Positions 13,167 through 19,817 of a stretch of DNA of 64,000 bases are shown here, piece by piece. Within the stretch, counting starts at the first letter, position 1; every line of letters starts with the position of its first letter. The notes beneath the pieces were generated by a model that made no database searches, was not told where the DNA came from, and saw only the letters and a program-made list of their open reading frames with translations. This DNA comes from a virus, in the IMG/VR virus record IMGVR_UViG_3300050821_002540, positions 1 through 64,000 of that record; one strand, 5' to 3'. The position numbers and the translations under genes are program-made.

Positions 13167-13376
13167 ATGTACTGGCAGGTAAGGGCGAGCTTTGCCAATA
13201 GTGGCGGCATCATGACGTTTGGCCTGGAGGCAGACAATCGCATCGGGGCCGAGCTGCTAGCATTCGACAGGATGCCACCTGGCGTCTGTGTGCTTGACGT
13301 GACGGCGATAGATGCGACGAAACTCAGAGTAGCAAAAGTAGATAATGGCGACTCTGACCCGGTAGGCTTAGCGTAG
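13167..13376 (+). CDS. Hypothetical protein
   Basis: 69 residues, alternating hydrophobic pattern suggesting a small beta-rich fold (YWQVRASFANSGGIMTFGLE). No family recognised. Its end overlaps a putative promoter. Confidence 0.6.
   Translation: MYWQVRASFANSGGIMTFGLEADNRIGAELLAFDRMPPGVCVLDVTAIDATKLRVAKVDNGDSDPVGLA
13339..13368 (+). promoter_or_regulatory. Promoter cassette, weak variant
   Basis: TAGATA (13339-13344), 18-bp spacer, TAGGCT (13363-13368), then a CGTCGC...GCGGCG near-palindrome and AGGAGGCGAGATG before the gene at 13408. The upstream hexamer is off-consensus. Confidence 0.4.
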
Positions 13377-13407
13377 CGTCGCGAACGCGGCGAAAGCAGG
13401 AGGCGAG

Positions 13408-13707
13408 ATGGGATTTATGTACCTTCACCTGAAGTCGGATGACCAGGGGAAGATTCACGCAACGGTACAGCCCGATGGCACGCTACCGTTTGTCACTCTA
13501 GGGTCGGAAAACACCCGTTGGTCTGGGCGGCCGTTCGCTGTCTTCCAGATCGAGAGCTTTCAAGGCCTGACGTCAATCGATACCAGGGACCTGGAGCTTG
13601 AGGTCATCAACAGGCTCGGGGAAGATGGCCTGCGCTCACGGCTGGCCAGCGAGCTTTCAACGAATGACCTGCTCGGGATGCTTCGTGACCGCATCCCTCC
13701 CGCGTAG
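13408..13707 (+). CDS. Hypothetical protein
   Basis: 99 residues beginning MGFMYLHLKSDDQGKIHATV; the C-terminal half is helical with conserved-looking LGEDGLRSRLASEL. No family recognised. Extended ribosome site present. Confidence 0.65.
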   Translation: MGFMYLHLKSDDQGKIHATVQPDGTLPFVTLGSENTRWSGRPFAVFQIESFQGLTSIDTRDLELEVINRLGEDGLRSRLASELSTNDLLGMLRDRIPPA

Positions 13708-13715
13708 GAGGCGAA

Positions 13716-14687
13716 ATGGACATCGACAGCGTACTGCGGAAAGTGCACGGTCTGATCGCAAAGGCTGAGCATCCGAGTACGCCACCCAAAGAGGCGGCTG
13801 AGGCTCAGCGTATGGCTGACGCCCTCATGTACAAGTACAAGGTTAACCGGGTCCAGGCTGACAAGGCGGTCCCTGTTGCCCAGCGGATGAAAGCGGACAA
13901 GGTCGAGATTCCGCTTGTTGAAGACCCATCTCTTGTCGGGTATATGGCAGCACTAGCCAGGTCCGTTGCCAGGCACTGCGACTGTCGTATCCGCGAGTAT
14001 TCAACCTTCCGCGCGGACGGCTGGCATTCCAGGATCTACGGGTACCAGTCTGACCTTAGTTATTACCAGATCCTCTATGCCGAGCTTCGCCTGCAGATGG
14101 TAGGGGCACTCCGTCCCAAGTATGATCCGGCGAAGTCCATCGACTTGAATGCCTACCTCATGCACAATGCCGGCATGAACTGGTTCGACATGGCCCAGAT
14201 GGAGGGCTGGAGGCAGGTTCCGCCGGAATTTGGCGAGCCAAAGGTCATGTACATCAATGACCACACTGGCCAGCGTCAAAAGTGGTCTGATGCCGTAGGT
14301 AAGTTCAAGGACGGGTACAAGCGCGAGATTGAGCTACGTGGCGAGCCTTGGATGCAGATCCCGCCTGGCGGTATGAACACGTTCAGGGTCAATGCTGCCA
14401 ATGGCTATGTTGTCCGCATAGAACAACGTCTCGCCAGGATTCGTGAGGGCCGGGAGGTAGGCACCACTATTGCCCTTCTCAATGACGCGGTTGATGCCCT
14501 GTTCAAGGAAGATAATCCTGAGCTATACAAGCCCATCGAGTCATCAGCACCGAAAGGCAGGCGCACTCGCGCCCCAAAGGTCAGGCATATTCCGTACAGC
14601 GCACAGGGCTATGAGTCTGGCGTGCGCCAGGCCAATGCCGCAGCCCTTGACCCATCCCCGTCGCACACCCCCAGGAAGGAGCTGTGA
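13716..14687 (+). CDS. DUF2786 domain protein
   Basis: 323 residues. VLRKVHGLIAKAEHPSTPPK at the N-terminus, followed by EAQRMADALMYKYKV, is the DUF2786 signature found in many phage and actinobacterial proteins of unknown function. The middle region (HSRIYGYQSDLSYYQILYAE) and the basic C-terminus resemble the rest of that family. A role in DNA transactions is guessed from phage contexts only. Start has AGGAGGCGAAATG. Confidence 0.75.
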   Translation: MDIDSVLRKVHGLIAKAEHPSTPPKEAAEAQRMADALMYKYKVNRVQADKAVPVAQRMKADKVEIPLVEDPSLVGYMAALARSVARHCDCRIREYSTFRADGWHSRIYGYQSDLSYYQILYAELRLQMVGALRPKYDPAKSIDLNAYLMHNAGMNWFDMAQMEGWRQVPPEFGEPKVMYINDHTGQRQKWSDAVGKFKDGYKREIELRGEPWMQIPPGGMNTFRVNAANGYVVRIEQRLARIREGREVGTTIALLNDAVDALFKEDNPELYKPIESSAPKGRRTRAPKVRHIPYSAQGYESGVRQANAAALDPSPSHTPRKEL

Positions 14688-14881
14688 TGGACCCTATCAA
14701 GGCAGCTATCGCAGCCAAGATCCAGACGTACCTGACGGATGATGTCAGTTACAAGTTTCCTCACCTTCCCATCGAGAAGATTGAGTTCAGTGCTGTCGAT
14801 AGCCTGAACACCCAGGTCCGCGTTGTCACCGTGGGCCAGGGAATCCGCTACTTCACGGTGCAGTTGCGGGAGAACCTCTAG
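14687..14881 (+). CDS. Hypothetical protein
   Basis: 64 residues: IKAAIAAKIQTYLTDDVSYK then a beta-like segment QVRVVTVGQGIRYFTVQL. The ATG overlaps the stop of the DUF2786 gene; a GTG one codon earlier is possible. Family not recognised. Confidence 0.6.
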   Translation: MDPIKAAIAAKIQTYLTDDVSYKFPHLPIEKIEFSAVDSLNTQVRVVTVGQGIRYFTVQLRENL

Positions 14882-14919
14882 CCATCGTAGTGCCACAACA
14901 ACAACCAGAAGGGTCAGCC

Positions 14920-15570
14920 ATGACTGACGACACCTCCACAACCACCATCAACAGCGACGAGGCCGGCAGCGGCCCGCTCGACCTGTCCAGGCCGGTCAGC
15001 CGTGACCGGTACATGAACACCATCACGGGCCTGTACCAGTTCTTCGAGGGCGAGCTCAAGCCAAGGAATTCCTGGTGCAACGAGCGGTTCCGCTACTTCG
15101 AGGAGCTCATTCCAGAGCTGGTCGTTGACCGGAGCAACCGGCACTACACCGCCGAGCTGGACTTCACCAGTGTGCCCGAGGATGCCGACTACGTGGCCCG
15201 GCTGCGTGACACCAGGGGCAAGTTGCTCTGGTACGCCAGCTCCACAATCATCAGCCTATCTCAGACCAACGAGGCACTCCAGGCGGCCGGAATGCCTGGG
15301 TACAAGGCGGAGAATTCCGGAACCCGCATGTCCCTCGAACTCGACAACATCAGGATCACCGTCGCAGCCAGTACCTCGAACGAGGCAAGGGTGTGGATTC
15401 AGGACCACCTTACCGACTTCCTCACGCGCATGATCGATGGGAAGGGCCCAATGGACACCGACCTGTACGTCCCTGGCTCCATCACCTTCGGCGATCCCGA
15501 ATACATCCACACGGCTAGCCTGCCGTCTGTTGACGTCAAGGACACGATCCGTCCCGGCTTCATCGGCTGA
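14920..15570 (+). CDS. Hypothetical protein
   Basis: 216 residues. Start 14920 (MTDDTSTTT) has GAAGGG upstream; a GTG at 14890 would add ten residues. Soluble mixed alpha/beta by inspection, with no recognisable motif. The flanking hairpins suggest it forms its own short message with the 14687 gene. Confidence 0.6.
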   Translation: MTDDTSTTTINSDEAGSGPLDLSRPVSRDRYMNTITGLYQFFEGELKPRNSWCNERFRYFEELIPELVVDRSNRHYTAELDFTSVPEDADYVARLRDTRGKLLWYASSTIISLSQTNEALQAAGMPGYKAENSGTRMSLELDNIRITVAASTSNEARVWIQDHLTDFLTRMIDGKGPMDTDLYVPGSITFGDPEYIHTASLPSVDVKDTIRPGFIG

Positions 15571-15589
15571 CCCCCGGCCCCTGAGCGTC

Positions 15590-15623
15590 ACGTCTGGCTG
15601 GTACTCGCCTCCCGGCCAGGCGT
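15590..15623 (+). terminator. 12-bp hairpin before the lipoprotein gene
   Basis: 15590-15601 pairs with 15612-15623 over 12 positions including two G-U wobbles. No T-tract. It sits 20 bases after a stop and 31 before the next ATG. Confidence 0.4.
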
Positions 15624-15653
15624 GGCGCTGAAGGACCGACAAGAAAGGAAAAC

Positions 15654-15974
15654 ATGAAGTTCTCACCACGCAACAAGGGCCTTATTGGTGGCCTACTGGC
15701 CGGAGCAGCTCTTACTGCAACGCTCCTAACATCCTGTGGAAATGGAACACCGCAGCTCGATGACCTTCAGAACGTCCCGCCATCCTACCCCAACTACGTC
15801 GCCAACCTCATCAATGTCAGCGGCTTCCCGAACGTTACGATGCTCTGCTACGACGGCGCAGGCTTCGCGACAACCACACGCGACGCGGCGGGTGCTGTAA
15901 CCCTGGTGCCTGAGTGGAGTGCCTTCTGCGAGAAGCAGATCGGGAAGCAGGCAACTCAGGGAGGCCAGCCCTAA
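15654..15974 (+). CDS. Phage lipoprotein
   Basis: 106 residues. The basic N-terminus is followed by GLIGGLLAGAALTATLL and the lipobox LTSC, so Cys28 would be lipidated and the mature part exported. The mature domain (PPSYPNYVANLINVSGFPNV, FATTTRDAAGAVTLVPEW) is one I recognise as widespread in actinophages. The function is unproven; superinfection exclusion at the membrane is a reasonable guess. AAAGGAAAA precedes the ATG. Confidence 0.8.
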   Translation: MKFSPRNKGLIGGLLAGAALTATLLTSCGNGTPQLDDLQNVPPSYPNYVANLINVSGFPNVTMLCYDGAGFATTTRDAAGAVTLVPEWSAFCEKQIGKQATQGGQP

Positions 15975-15993
15975 AACTCAGCTTTGCAAACCC

Positions 15994-16022
15994 TAGACTT
16001 CAGGCGCTTGCGCCGGTAGACT
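15994..16022 (+). promoter_or_regulatory. Phage promoter cassette
   Basis: TAGACT (15994-15999), 17-bp spacer with GGCGCTTGCGCC, TAGACT (16017-16022), then CCCCGGCCGGGG. A further TAGACT occurs at 16051-16056. Drives the gene at 16103. Confidence 0.65.
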
Positions 16023-16102
16023 AGGGGTAGCGCCCCGGCCGGGGGAATGATAGACTCCTGAAAAGTGAGGAACCCTGGCCGGGGCCAGTGCTAGGAGGCG
16101 AA

Positions 16103-16564
16103 ATGAAGTGTGGTAGCTGCAGGGACAGCCACAAGACTGTCGATGAGGTAAGAGACTGCTACAAGCAGAAGAACTTCGTGCCGCTCACGACTGTGCACGA
16201 TGGCAAGAACGGCCAGTATGAGCTGCTCCAGAAGCTCCTGGCTGAGCGCGACATGGCTCCGCTCCCTCCGTACGATCACGTCGCGAACACAATAAGCAAG
16301 AGCGACGCGGGTGAGGCAATCGCTCTCCTCATCGACAACGTGCCCAAGTCCGACGGCAAGTGCGATGACGACTGGGAGGGTGAGTTATGTCTGAGGGCAC
16401 TCTCAGGGAAAGGTACCTGGCCAGCCAGACAAAATACAACCGCAGCTACAAAGGGGCGGCTCGGTACAAGCGGTATGAGGCAAAGCATCCCGAGCGTGCT
16501 CAGGCATGGAGCGAGCTCATGCAGATCAAGGCGAGGCGGCGGTTATGCTTTATGTCGCATTTGA
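16103..16564 (+). CDS. Hypothetical zinc-type protein, C-terminus overlapped by another gene
   Basis: 153 residues from AGGAGGCGAAATG. N-terminal MKCGSCRDSHKTVDEVRDCY is a zinc-knuckle pattern common at the start of small actinophage proteins. After about residue 95 the frame overlaps the gene at 16387 for 178 bases, and the sequence turns into Arg/Ser/Gly-rich text that looks like an out-of-frame reading. So the natural C-terminus may have been lost by a frameshift, or the overlap is real. Confidence 0.6.
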   Translation: MKCGSCRDSHKTVDEVRDCYKQKNFVPLTTVHDGKNGQYELLQKLLAERDMAPLPPYDHVANTISKSDAGEAIALLIDNVPKSDGKCDDDWEGELCLRALSGKGTWPARQNTTAATKGRLGTSGMRQSIPSVLRHGASSCRSRRGGGYALCRI

Positions 16565-16575
16565 ATGCGTCCTGA
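16387..16575 (+). CDS. Small basic protein overlapping the upstream gene
   Basis: 62 residues. RYLASQTKYNRSYKGAARY then KRYEAKHPERAQAWSELM reads like a genuine basic helical protein. GGGAGGGTGAG precedes the ATG. It overlaps 16103-16564 in a different frame over nearly its full length. Confidence 0.6.
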   Translation: MSEGTLRERYLASQTKYNRSYKGAARYKRYEAKHPERAQAWSELMQIKARRRLCFMSHLNAS

Positions 16576-16682
16576 TCATTATGACGGCGAATGAGCTTTG
16601 TGCGCCCTCATACATGGCCGAGTACACTGCAGCCAAGTTCGGTGTTGCAATGATACTCATCATGATCAGGGAGATGCAATGA
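16545..16682 (+). CDS. Small hydrophobic protein
   Basis: 45 residues with many Met, Ile and Ala (GVAMILIMIREMQ). The ribosome site is weak. It overlaps the genes on both sides (31 and 4 bases), consistent with coupling. Low-certainty small gene. Confidence 0.4.
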   Translation: MLYVAFECVLIIMTANELCAPSYMAEYTAAKFGVAMILIMIREMQ

Positions 16683-16906
16683 CAGTCGATGAAGCCATTG
16701 AGGAAATTACTCGTGCATCAGTAATCTGTACCGATGTAGACCTATGGCGTAGTGAGCTTGAAACTATCCTCAAGGCCGTCCGCTCGCGCGCAGTTCTCGA
16801 TGCACAGGCAAGCATGGTTGCCGCATTTACCTGTCCGGAACATCACGGCAGGCACGAAATTCCTACCGATCAGGTAGGGAATATCCAAGGACCCGTTTCA
16901 CCTTGA
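16679..16906 (+). CDS. Hypothetical protein
   Basis: 75 residues: MTVDEAIEEITRASVICTDV, a helical middle, then CPEHHGRHEIPTDQVG. CAGGGAG sits upstream of the ATG. No family recognised. Confidence 0.6.
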   Translation: MTVDEAIEEITRASVICTDVDLWRSELETILKAVRSRAVLDAQASMVAAFTCPEHHGRHEIPTDQVGNIQGPVSP

Positions 16907-16916
16907 AGGGAATGCC

Positions 16917-17762
16917 ATGGAAACCACTCAGACAGTCCTGCTCAGCCATCTCCACCCGAACCCAGCCAACCCCCGCGTGGAAGCTGGGGATGTAACTGAT
17001 CTTGCCCTTTCAATCAGGGAACAGGGCATAGTACATGACATCCTTGTCCGTCCCTCTCCTGAATTTGGAGTGGGCCACTTCGTAATTGAGGATGGATTCC
17101 GGCGCTGGGTGGCGGCCGAGGGTAACGCGAGGATGGGGCTAGGTCCTGAGACAGTTCAGGTACGCATCCGGTCGCTGAAGCCAGGCGAGAATTATGCCGT
17201 GCGCGAGGTTGTTACATCACTCGTAACAACAATCCATCGTACTGACCTCAGGGCAATGGAGAAGGCACACGCATTCGAGGCCCTGATGAGGGAGACCGGC
17301 AAGAACCAGTCGGAAGTTGCCAGGATGATTGGCGTGAATTCCAGTACGGTAGGTCGGTACCTTTCACTTCTGGAGCTAGCGCCACAGGCACAGAAACGAG
17401 TGTCCGATGGAACACTCAGCGTAGAGGACGCAATAGATGCGGTTATTAAGCATCGAGCAAAGGCAAGGAAGGACAAGGGACAGGCTGCAGTTGACCCTGG
17501 CTGGGAGCCACTCTACCTCGCGAAGACGCACCCTCTTGCAAAGAAGGCTCGAACAATGTGCGATGCCAGGGAGCATAATAATCGCCGTCGCCTAGATGGC
17601 GTAGCCTGCGGGCAGTGCTTCGAGACTGTTATACGTCAGGACCAGAGCACAGTAGACAGGATGGAGTACAATGAGGCTTTCAAGAATGCCGGACTCAGCG
17701 TCCCATTCACCGCTCCAATCTTCCTGACCGGCGAGGATGCCAGCAAGAATGGACAGCCATGA
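16917..17762 (+). CDS. ParB-like DNA-binding protein
   Basis: 281 residues. LHPNPANPRVEAGD, LALSIREQGIVHDILVRP and IEDGFRRWVAA are the ParB/Srx nucleotide-binding domain, where GFRRW replaces the usual G-E-R-R. NQSEVARMIGVNSSTVGRYL (about 123-142) is the helix-turn-helix. The C-terminus carries a Cys pair (VACGQC) after AREHNNRRR. No ParA lies nearby and no canonical parS was seen, so it may regulate transcription or organise phage DNA rather than partition it. ParB-like CTPase activity is likely from the family but not proven here. Confidence 0.8.
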   Translation: METTQTVLLSHLHPNPANPRVEAGDVTDLALSIREQGIVHDILVRPSPEFGVGHFVIEDGFRRWVAAEGNARMGLGPETVQVRIRSLKPGENYAVREVVTSLVTTIHRTDLRAMEKAHAFEALMRETGKNQSEVARMIGVNSSTVGRYLSLLELAPQAQKRVSDGTLSVEDAIDAVIKHRAKARKDKGQAAVDPGWEPLYLAKTHPLAKKARTMCDAREHNNRRRLDGVACGQCFETVIRQDQSTVDRMEYNEAFKNAGLSVPFTAPIFLTGEDASKNGQP

Positions 17763-17893
17763 GGCCGCACAGGTTTAATCCTGACCAGCGCGTCTCGACT
17801 GGTGAGATTTGCGTGTGCGGAGGGTCAAGAAACTACCGGGCACATCAGCCTTGGTGGTGGCTCATTCTGAACAGGAAGAAGTGGTGGAGATGA
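17759..17893 (+). CDS. Small Trp- and Arg-rich protein
   Basis: 44 residues. It has a CVCGG motif and the C-terminus PWWWLILNRKKWWR, cationic and Trp-rich, so membrane or nucleic-acid contact is possible. The start overlaps the ParB stop and its end overlaps the glycosyltransferase start (ATGA). Confidence 0.5.
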   Translation: MRPHRFNPDQRVSTGEICVCGGSRNYRAHQPWWWLILNRKKWWR

Positions 17894-18696
17894 AGGACAA
17901 CGTATACATCGTGACGCGGGACCGGCTCGACAACCTGGAGAAGATCATACCACGCTGGCTGGAACAGTACTTCTATGTCACACTGGTAATCGAACATTCC
18001 GAGTACATGAAGCACGATGCCCTCATCCGTGGCATGGGCGTTTATGATGATATTGCAATAATCAGCCCAAAGGCGGAAAATAAGGGCATCGGTCATGCCC
18101 GGAAGTATGCAGTTACAAATGCCTGCCTTCGCGGGCTGCGGTCATTTATTATGTCTGATGATGATCTCCGTCCGCACAAGGACTCGGTGATGGCCGACCT
18201 GGTAAAAGAAGCTGAAAAGCCAAATGTCCTTGGCATCGGGGCGACAAGGCCGCTACATGACAGGTTCTCGCACAACATGACGAGGGACCGGGATGATGTC
18301 ATTATATGTCCTGGTGGCTGGGGCATGCAGGTCTTTGCGCTGAACGTCAGGAACACAGTCGATGTCGGCAACTTCAACCCTCGCCTTGACTGCTGGGGCG
18401 AGGATCACGAGCTGATGCGTGACGGGATTGTTTGTGGCTTCCCCTGGCTCGTACACTGTGGAGTGAAGTGTGAGCCTATCGGGGTGCGCTATGATCCTGG
18501 TGGCCTACACTCGTACATCGGCAAGGGTAACAGGTCAGAGCGCGAGTTGGAGTGTCGTAAGCTCATCTATGAGCGCTGGGGGAATTACGTAAGCAAGCCT
18601 GACAAGAGGCCGCGTACAGCATGGGCCAGAATGATGGATGAATACATTCCTAACTGGCGTAGCAAGTCAGCAATCCACGGCGGTGAATGGCAGTAG
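17890..18696 (+). CDS. TET-associated-type glycosyltransferase (GT-A fold)
   Basis: 268 residues; start 17890 by overlap with the upstream stop. VYIVTRDRLDNLEKIIPRW at the N-terminus, KGIGHARKYAVTNACLRG (about 65-82), the metal-binding SDDDLRP (about 89-95) and DCWGEDHELMRDG (about 167-179) match the order of motifs in the glycosyltransferases found next to TET/JBP genes in phages, which are thought to sugar-coat oxidised or otherwise modified DNA bases. No TET/JBP gene is in the window, so the acceptor could be another modified base or a protein. Confidence in glycosyltransferase is high, in the subfamily moderate. Confidence 0.75.
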   Translation: MKDNVYIVTRDRLDNLEKIIPRWLEQYFYVTLVIEHSEYMKHDALIRGMGVYDDIAIISPKAENKGIGHARKYAVTNACLRGLRSFIMSDDDLRPHKDSVMADLVKEAEKPNVLGIGATRPLHDRFSHNMTRDRDDVIICPGGWGMQVFALNVRNTVDVGNFNPRLDCWGEDHELMRDGIVCGFPWLVHCGVKCEPIGVRYDPGGLHSYIGKGNRSERELECRKLIYERWGNYVSKPDKRPRTAWARMMDEYIPNWRSKSAIHGGEWQ

Positions 18697-18722
18697 ACTC
18701 CAGCGATCCTGTAAGGTATACT
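18694..18722 (+). promoter_or_regulatory. Phage promoter cassette
   Basis: TAGACT (18694-18699), 17-bp spacer, TATACT (18717-18722), then GGCCG...CGGCC and AGGAGGCGAGAAATG at 18762. The upstream hexamer includes the TAG stop of the glycosyltransferase gene. Confidence 0.6.
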
Positions 18723-18761
18723 AGTTCTAGGGCCGTCCCCGGCCGCAGTAGGAGGCGAGAA

Positions 18762-18977
18762 ATGCCACAGTTCATTGTTACGGTTAAGCTCCATCGACTT
18801 CCTGAACACGATCCAAGGAGCAAGAAGACGGGGCCGTGCCCGGTAAGCGGCGGCAACTGCACTGACGTTACCGGGGAGCACCACAGCTACCTGCAGGAAG
18901 CCGTCACGTCTGATGATGCCGCAAGAATTGCTCGGGAGCAATGGACTCACGTCACCCGAGTCGAGCAGGTGTCATGA
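18762..18977 (+). CDS. Hypothetical protein
   Basis: 71 residues, beginning MPQFIVTVKLHRLPEHDPRS, with GPCPVSGGNCTDVTGEHHSY in the middle. It resembles a small conserved actinophage protein. First gene behind the 18694 promoter; firm start. Function unknown. Confidence 0.65.
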   Translation: MPQFIVTVKLHRLPEHDPRSKKTGPCPVSGGNCTDVTGEHHSYLQEAVTSDDAARIAREQWTHVTRVEQVS

Positions 18978-19183
18978 TGCCAACGTACGAATATCATTAC
19001 AATACGTACGAGGAAGCAATGAAGGCTGTCGATGTGGCGGTAGAGGAAACGCTCAGTGACAATCCACACCTAAAGGCACAGGAAGACGATATCTTCCATG
19101 ATGTAGTACAGGCCATAATGCCTGACTGCACTCCAGAGGTGGAGGCCGAGATATCAAGGGTGACAGGAGTTCCCCGGCTGTGA
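18974..19183 (+). CDS. Hypothetical acidic protein
   Basis: 69 residues, mostly helical (YEEAMKAVDVAVEETLSD). ATG 18974 overlaps the previous stop; a second ATG follows one codon later. Its end overlaps the next gene by GTGA. Confidence 0.6.
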   Translation: MMPTYEYHYNTYEEAMKAVDVAVEETLSDNPHLKAQEDDIFHDVVQAIMPDCTPEVEAEISRVTGVPRL

Positions 19184-19455
19184 AGATTGAAGTGTGGGTT
19201 AGTCCTGAAGGCGTACACCACCAGTATCAGGTCGGGTATCCGTGCTTCACGTGCGGTAATTCACATAGTGACCCGTCTGTTGAATTCATAGACCAGGTAG
19301 CCGAGGCCATCCTATCCGAGACAGAGGGGGATCTGGACAAGGCAATAATTATAGCCGACATGGTCAAGTATGCGCTCCAGCGTAGGAGCATACAGCAGCA
19401 CGTATGGCCATCTATACCTATACCACTGACACACGAATACAGAATAGATTGGTGA
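19180..19455 (+). CDS. Hypothetical protein with CFTCG motif
   Basis: 91 residues from GTG. Beta-like start (KIEVWVSPEGVHHQYQVG) with YPCFTCGNSHSD, then helical. A zinc site is possible with one Cys pair and His. No family recognised. Confidence 0.6.
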   Translation: MKIEVWVSPEGVHHQYQVGYPCFTCGNSHSDPSVEFIDQVAEAILSETEGDLDKAIIIADMVKYALQRRSIQQHVWPSIPIPLTHEYRIDW

Positions 19456-19465
19456 AGGGGCCGTA

Positions 19466-19615
19466 ATGAGGAATGGTGCCAGGGGATGGAAGGTCGATGA
19501 GACCATCACTGAGATCCCTGAAGAGGATAAGGGCAATGTTATCAGCCGGGATGACCCGGAGCCATCACGCAAGGATGACCCCACCTACTACACAGGCCCG
19601 GCAGGCGGTGACTGA
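19466..19615 (+). CDS. Small hydrophilic protein
   Basis: 49 residues, rich in Asp, Glu, Arg and Pro, with no hydrophobic core, so probably disordered. The ribosome site (AAGGGG) is acceptable. Followed by a GTG-started gene one base on. Confidence 0.5.
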   Translation: MRNGARGWKVDETITEIPEEDKGNVISRDDPEPSRKDDPTYYTGPAGGD

Positions 19616-19616
19616 T

Positions 19617-19817
19617 GTGACACTCAAGGAAACAAAGCTAGAGATTGAGAATACAATAAGGGTGAGGATTAAGGACAGGATGCCAGTTGCAGACCTTGTT
19701 CTGCCACCCAACCCCATCAGCATCATAGTGGTAGGCAAGAGCGCCGACAACCTCCAGGCCCGCATAGTCTACCGGGACTGTGCCCCCTACTACATCAATG
19801 TGAGCAAGATACGTTGA
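19617..19817 (+). CDS. Hypothetical protein
   Basis: 66 residues from GTG at 19617. Alternating hydrophobic strands (LEIENTIRVRIKDRMPVADL, ISIIVVGKSADNLQARIVY) suggest a small beta fold. Overlaps the helicase start by 4 bases. Confidence 0.55.
   Translation: MTLKETKLEIENTIRVRIKDRMPVADLVLPPNPISIIVVGKSADNLQARIVYRDCAPYYINVSKIR

Noticed and set aside
16917-17762. Canonical parS near ParB
   Set aside because: No TGTTTCACGTGAAACA-like palindrome was noticed by eye in the window; a computed search was not possible.
17809-17889. Longer N-terminus for the glycosyltransferase
   Set aside because: The extra residues overlap the 44-codon gene before it and read as Arg/Val text; the fold begins at the ATG at 17890.
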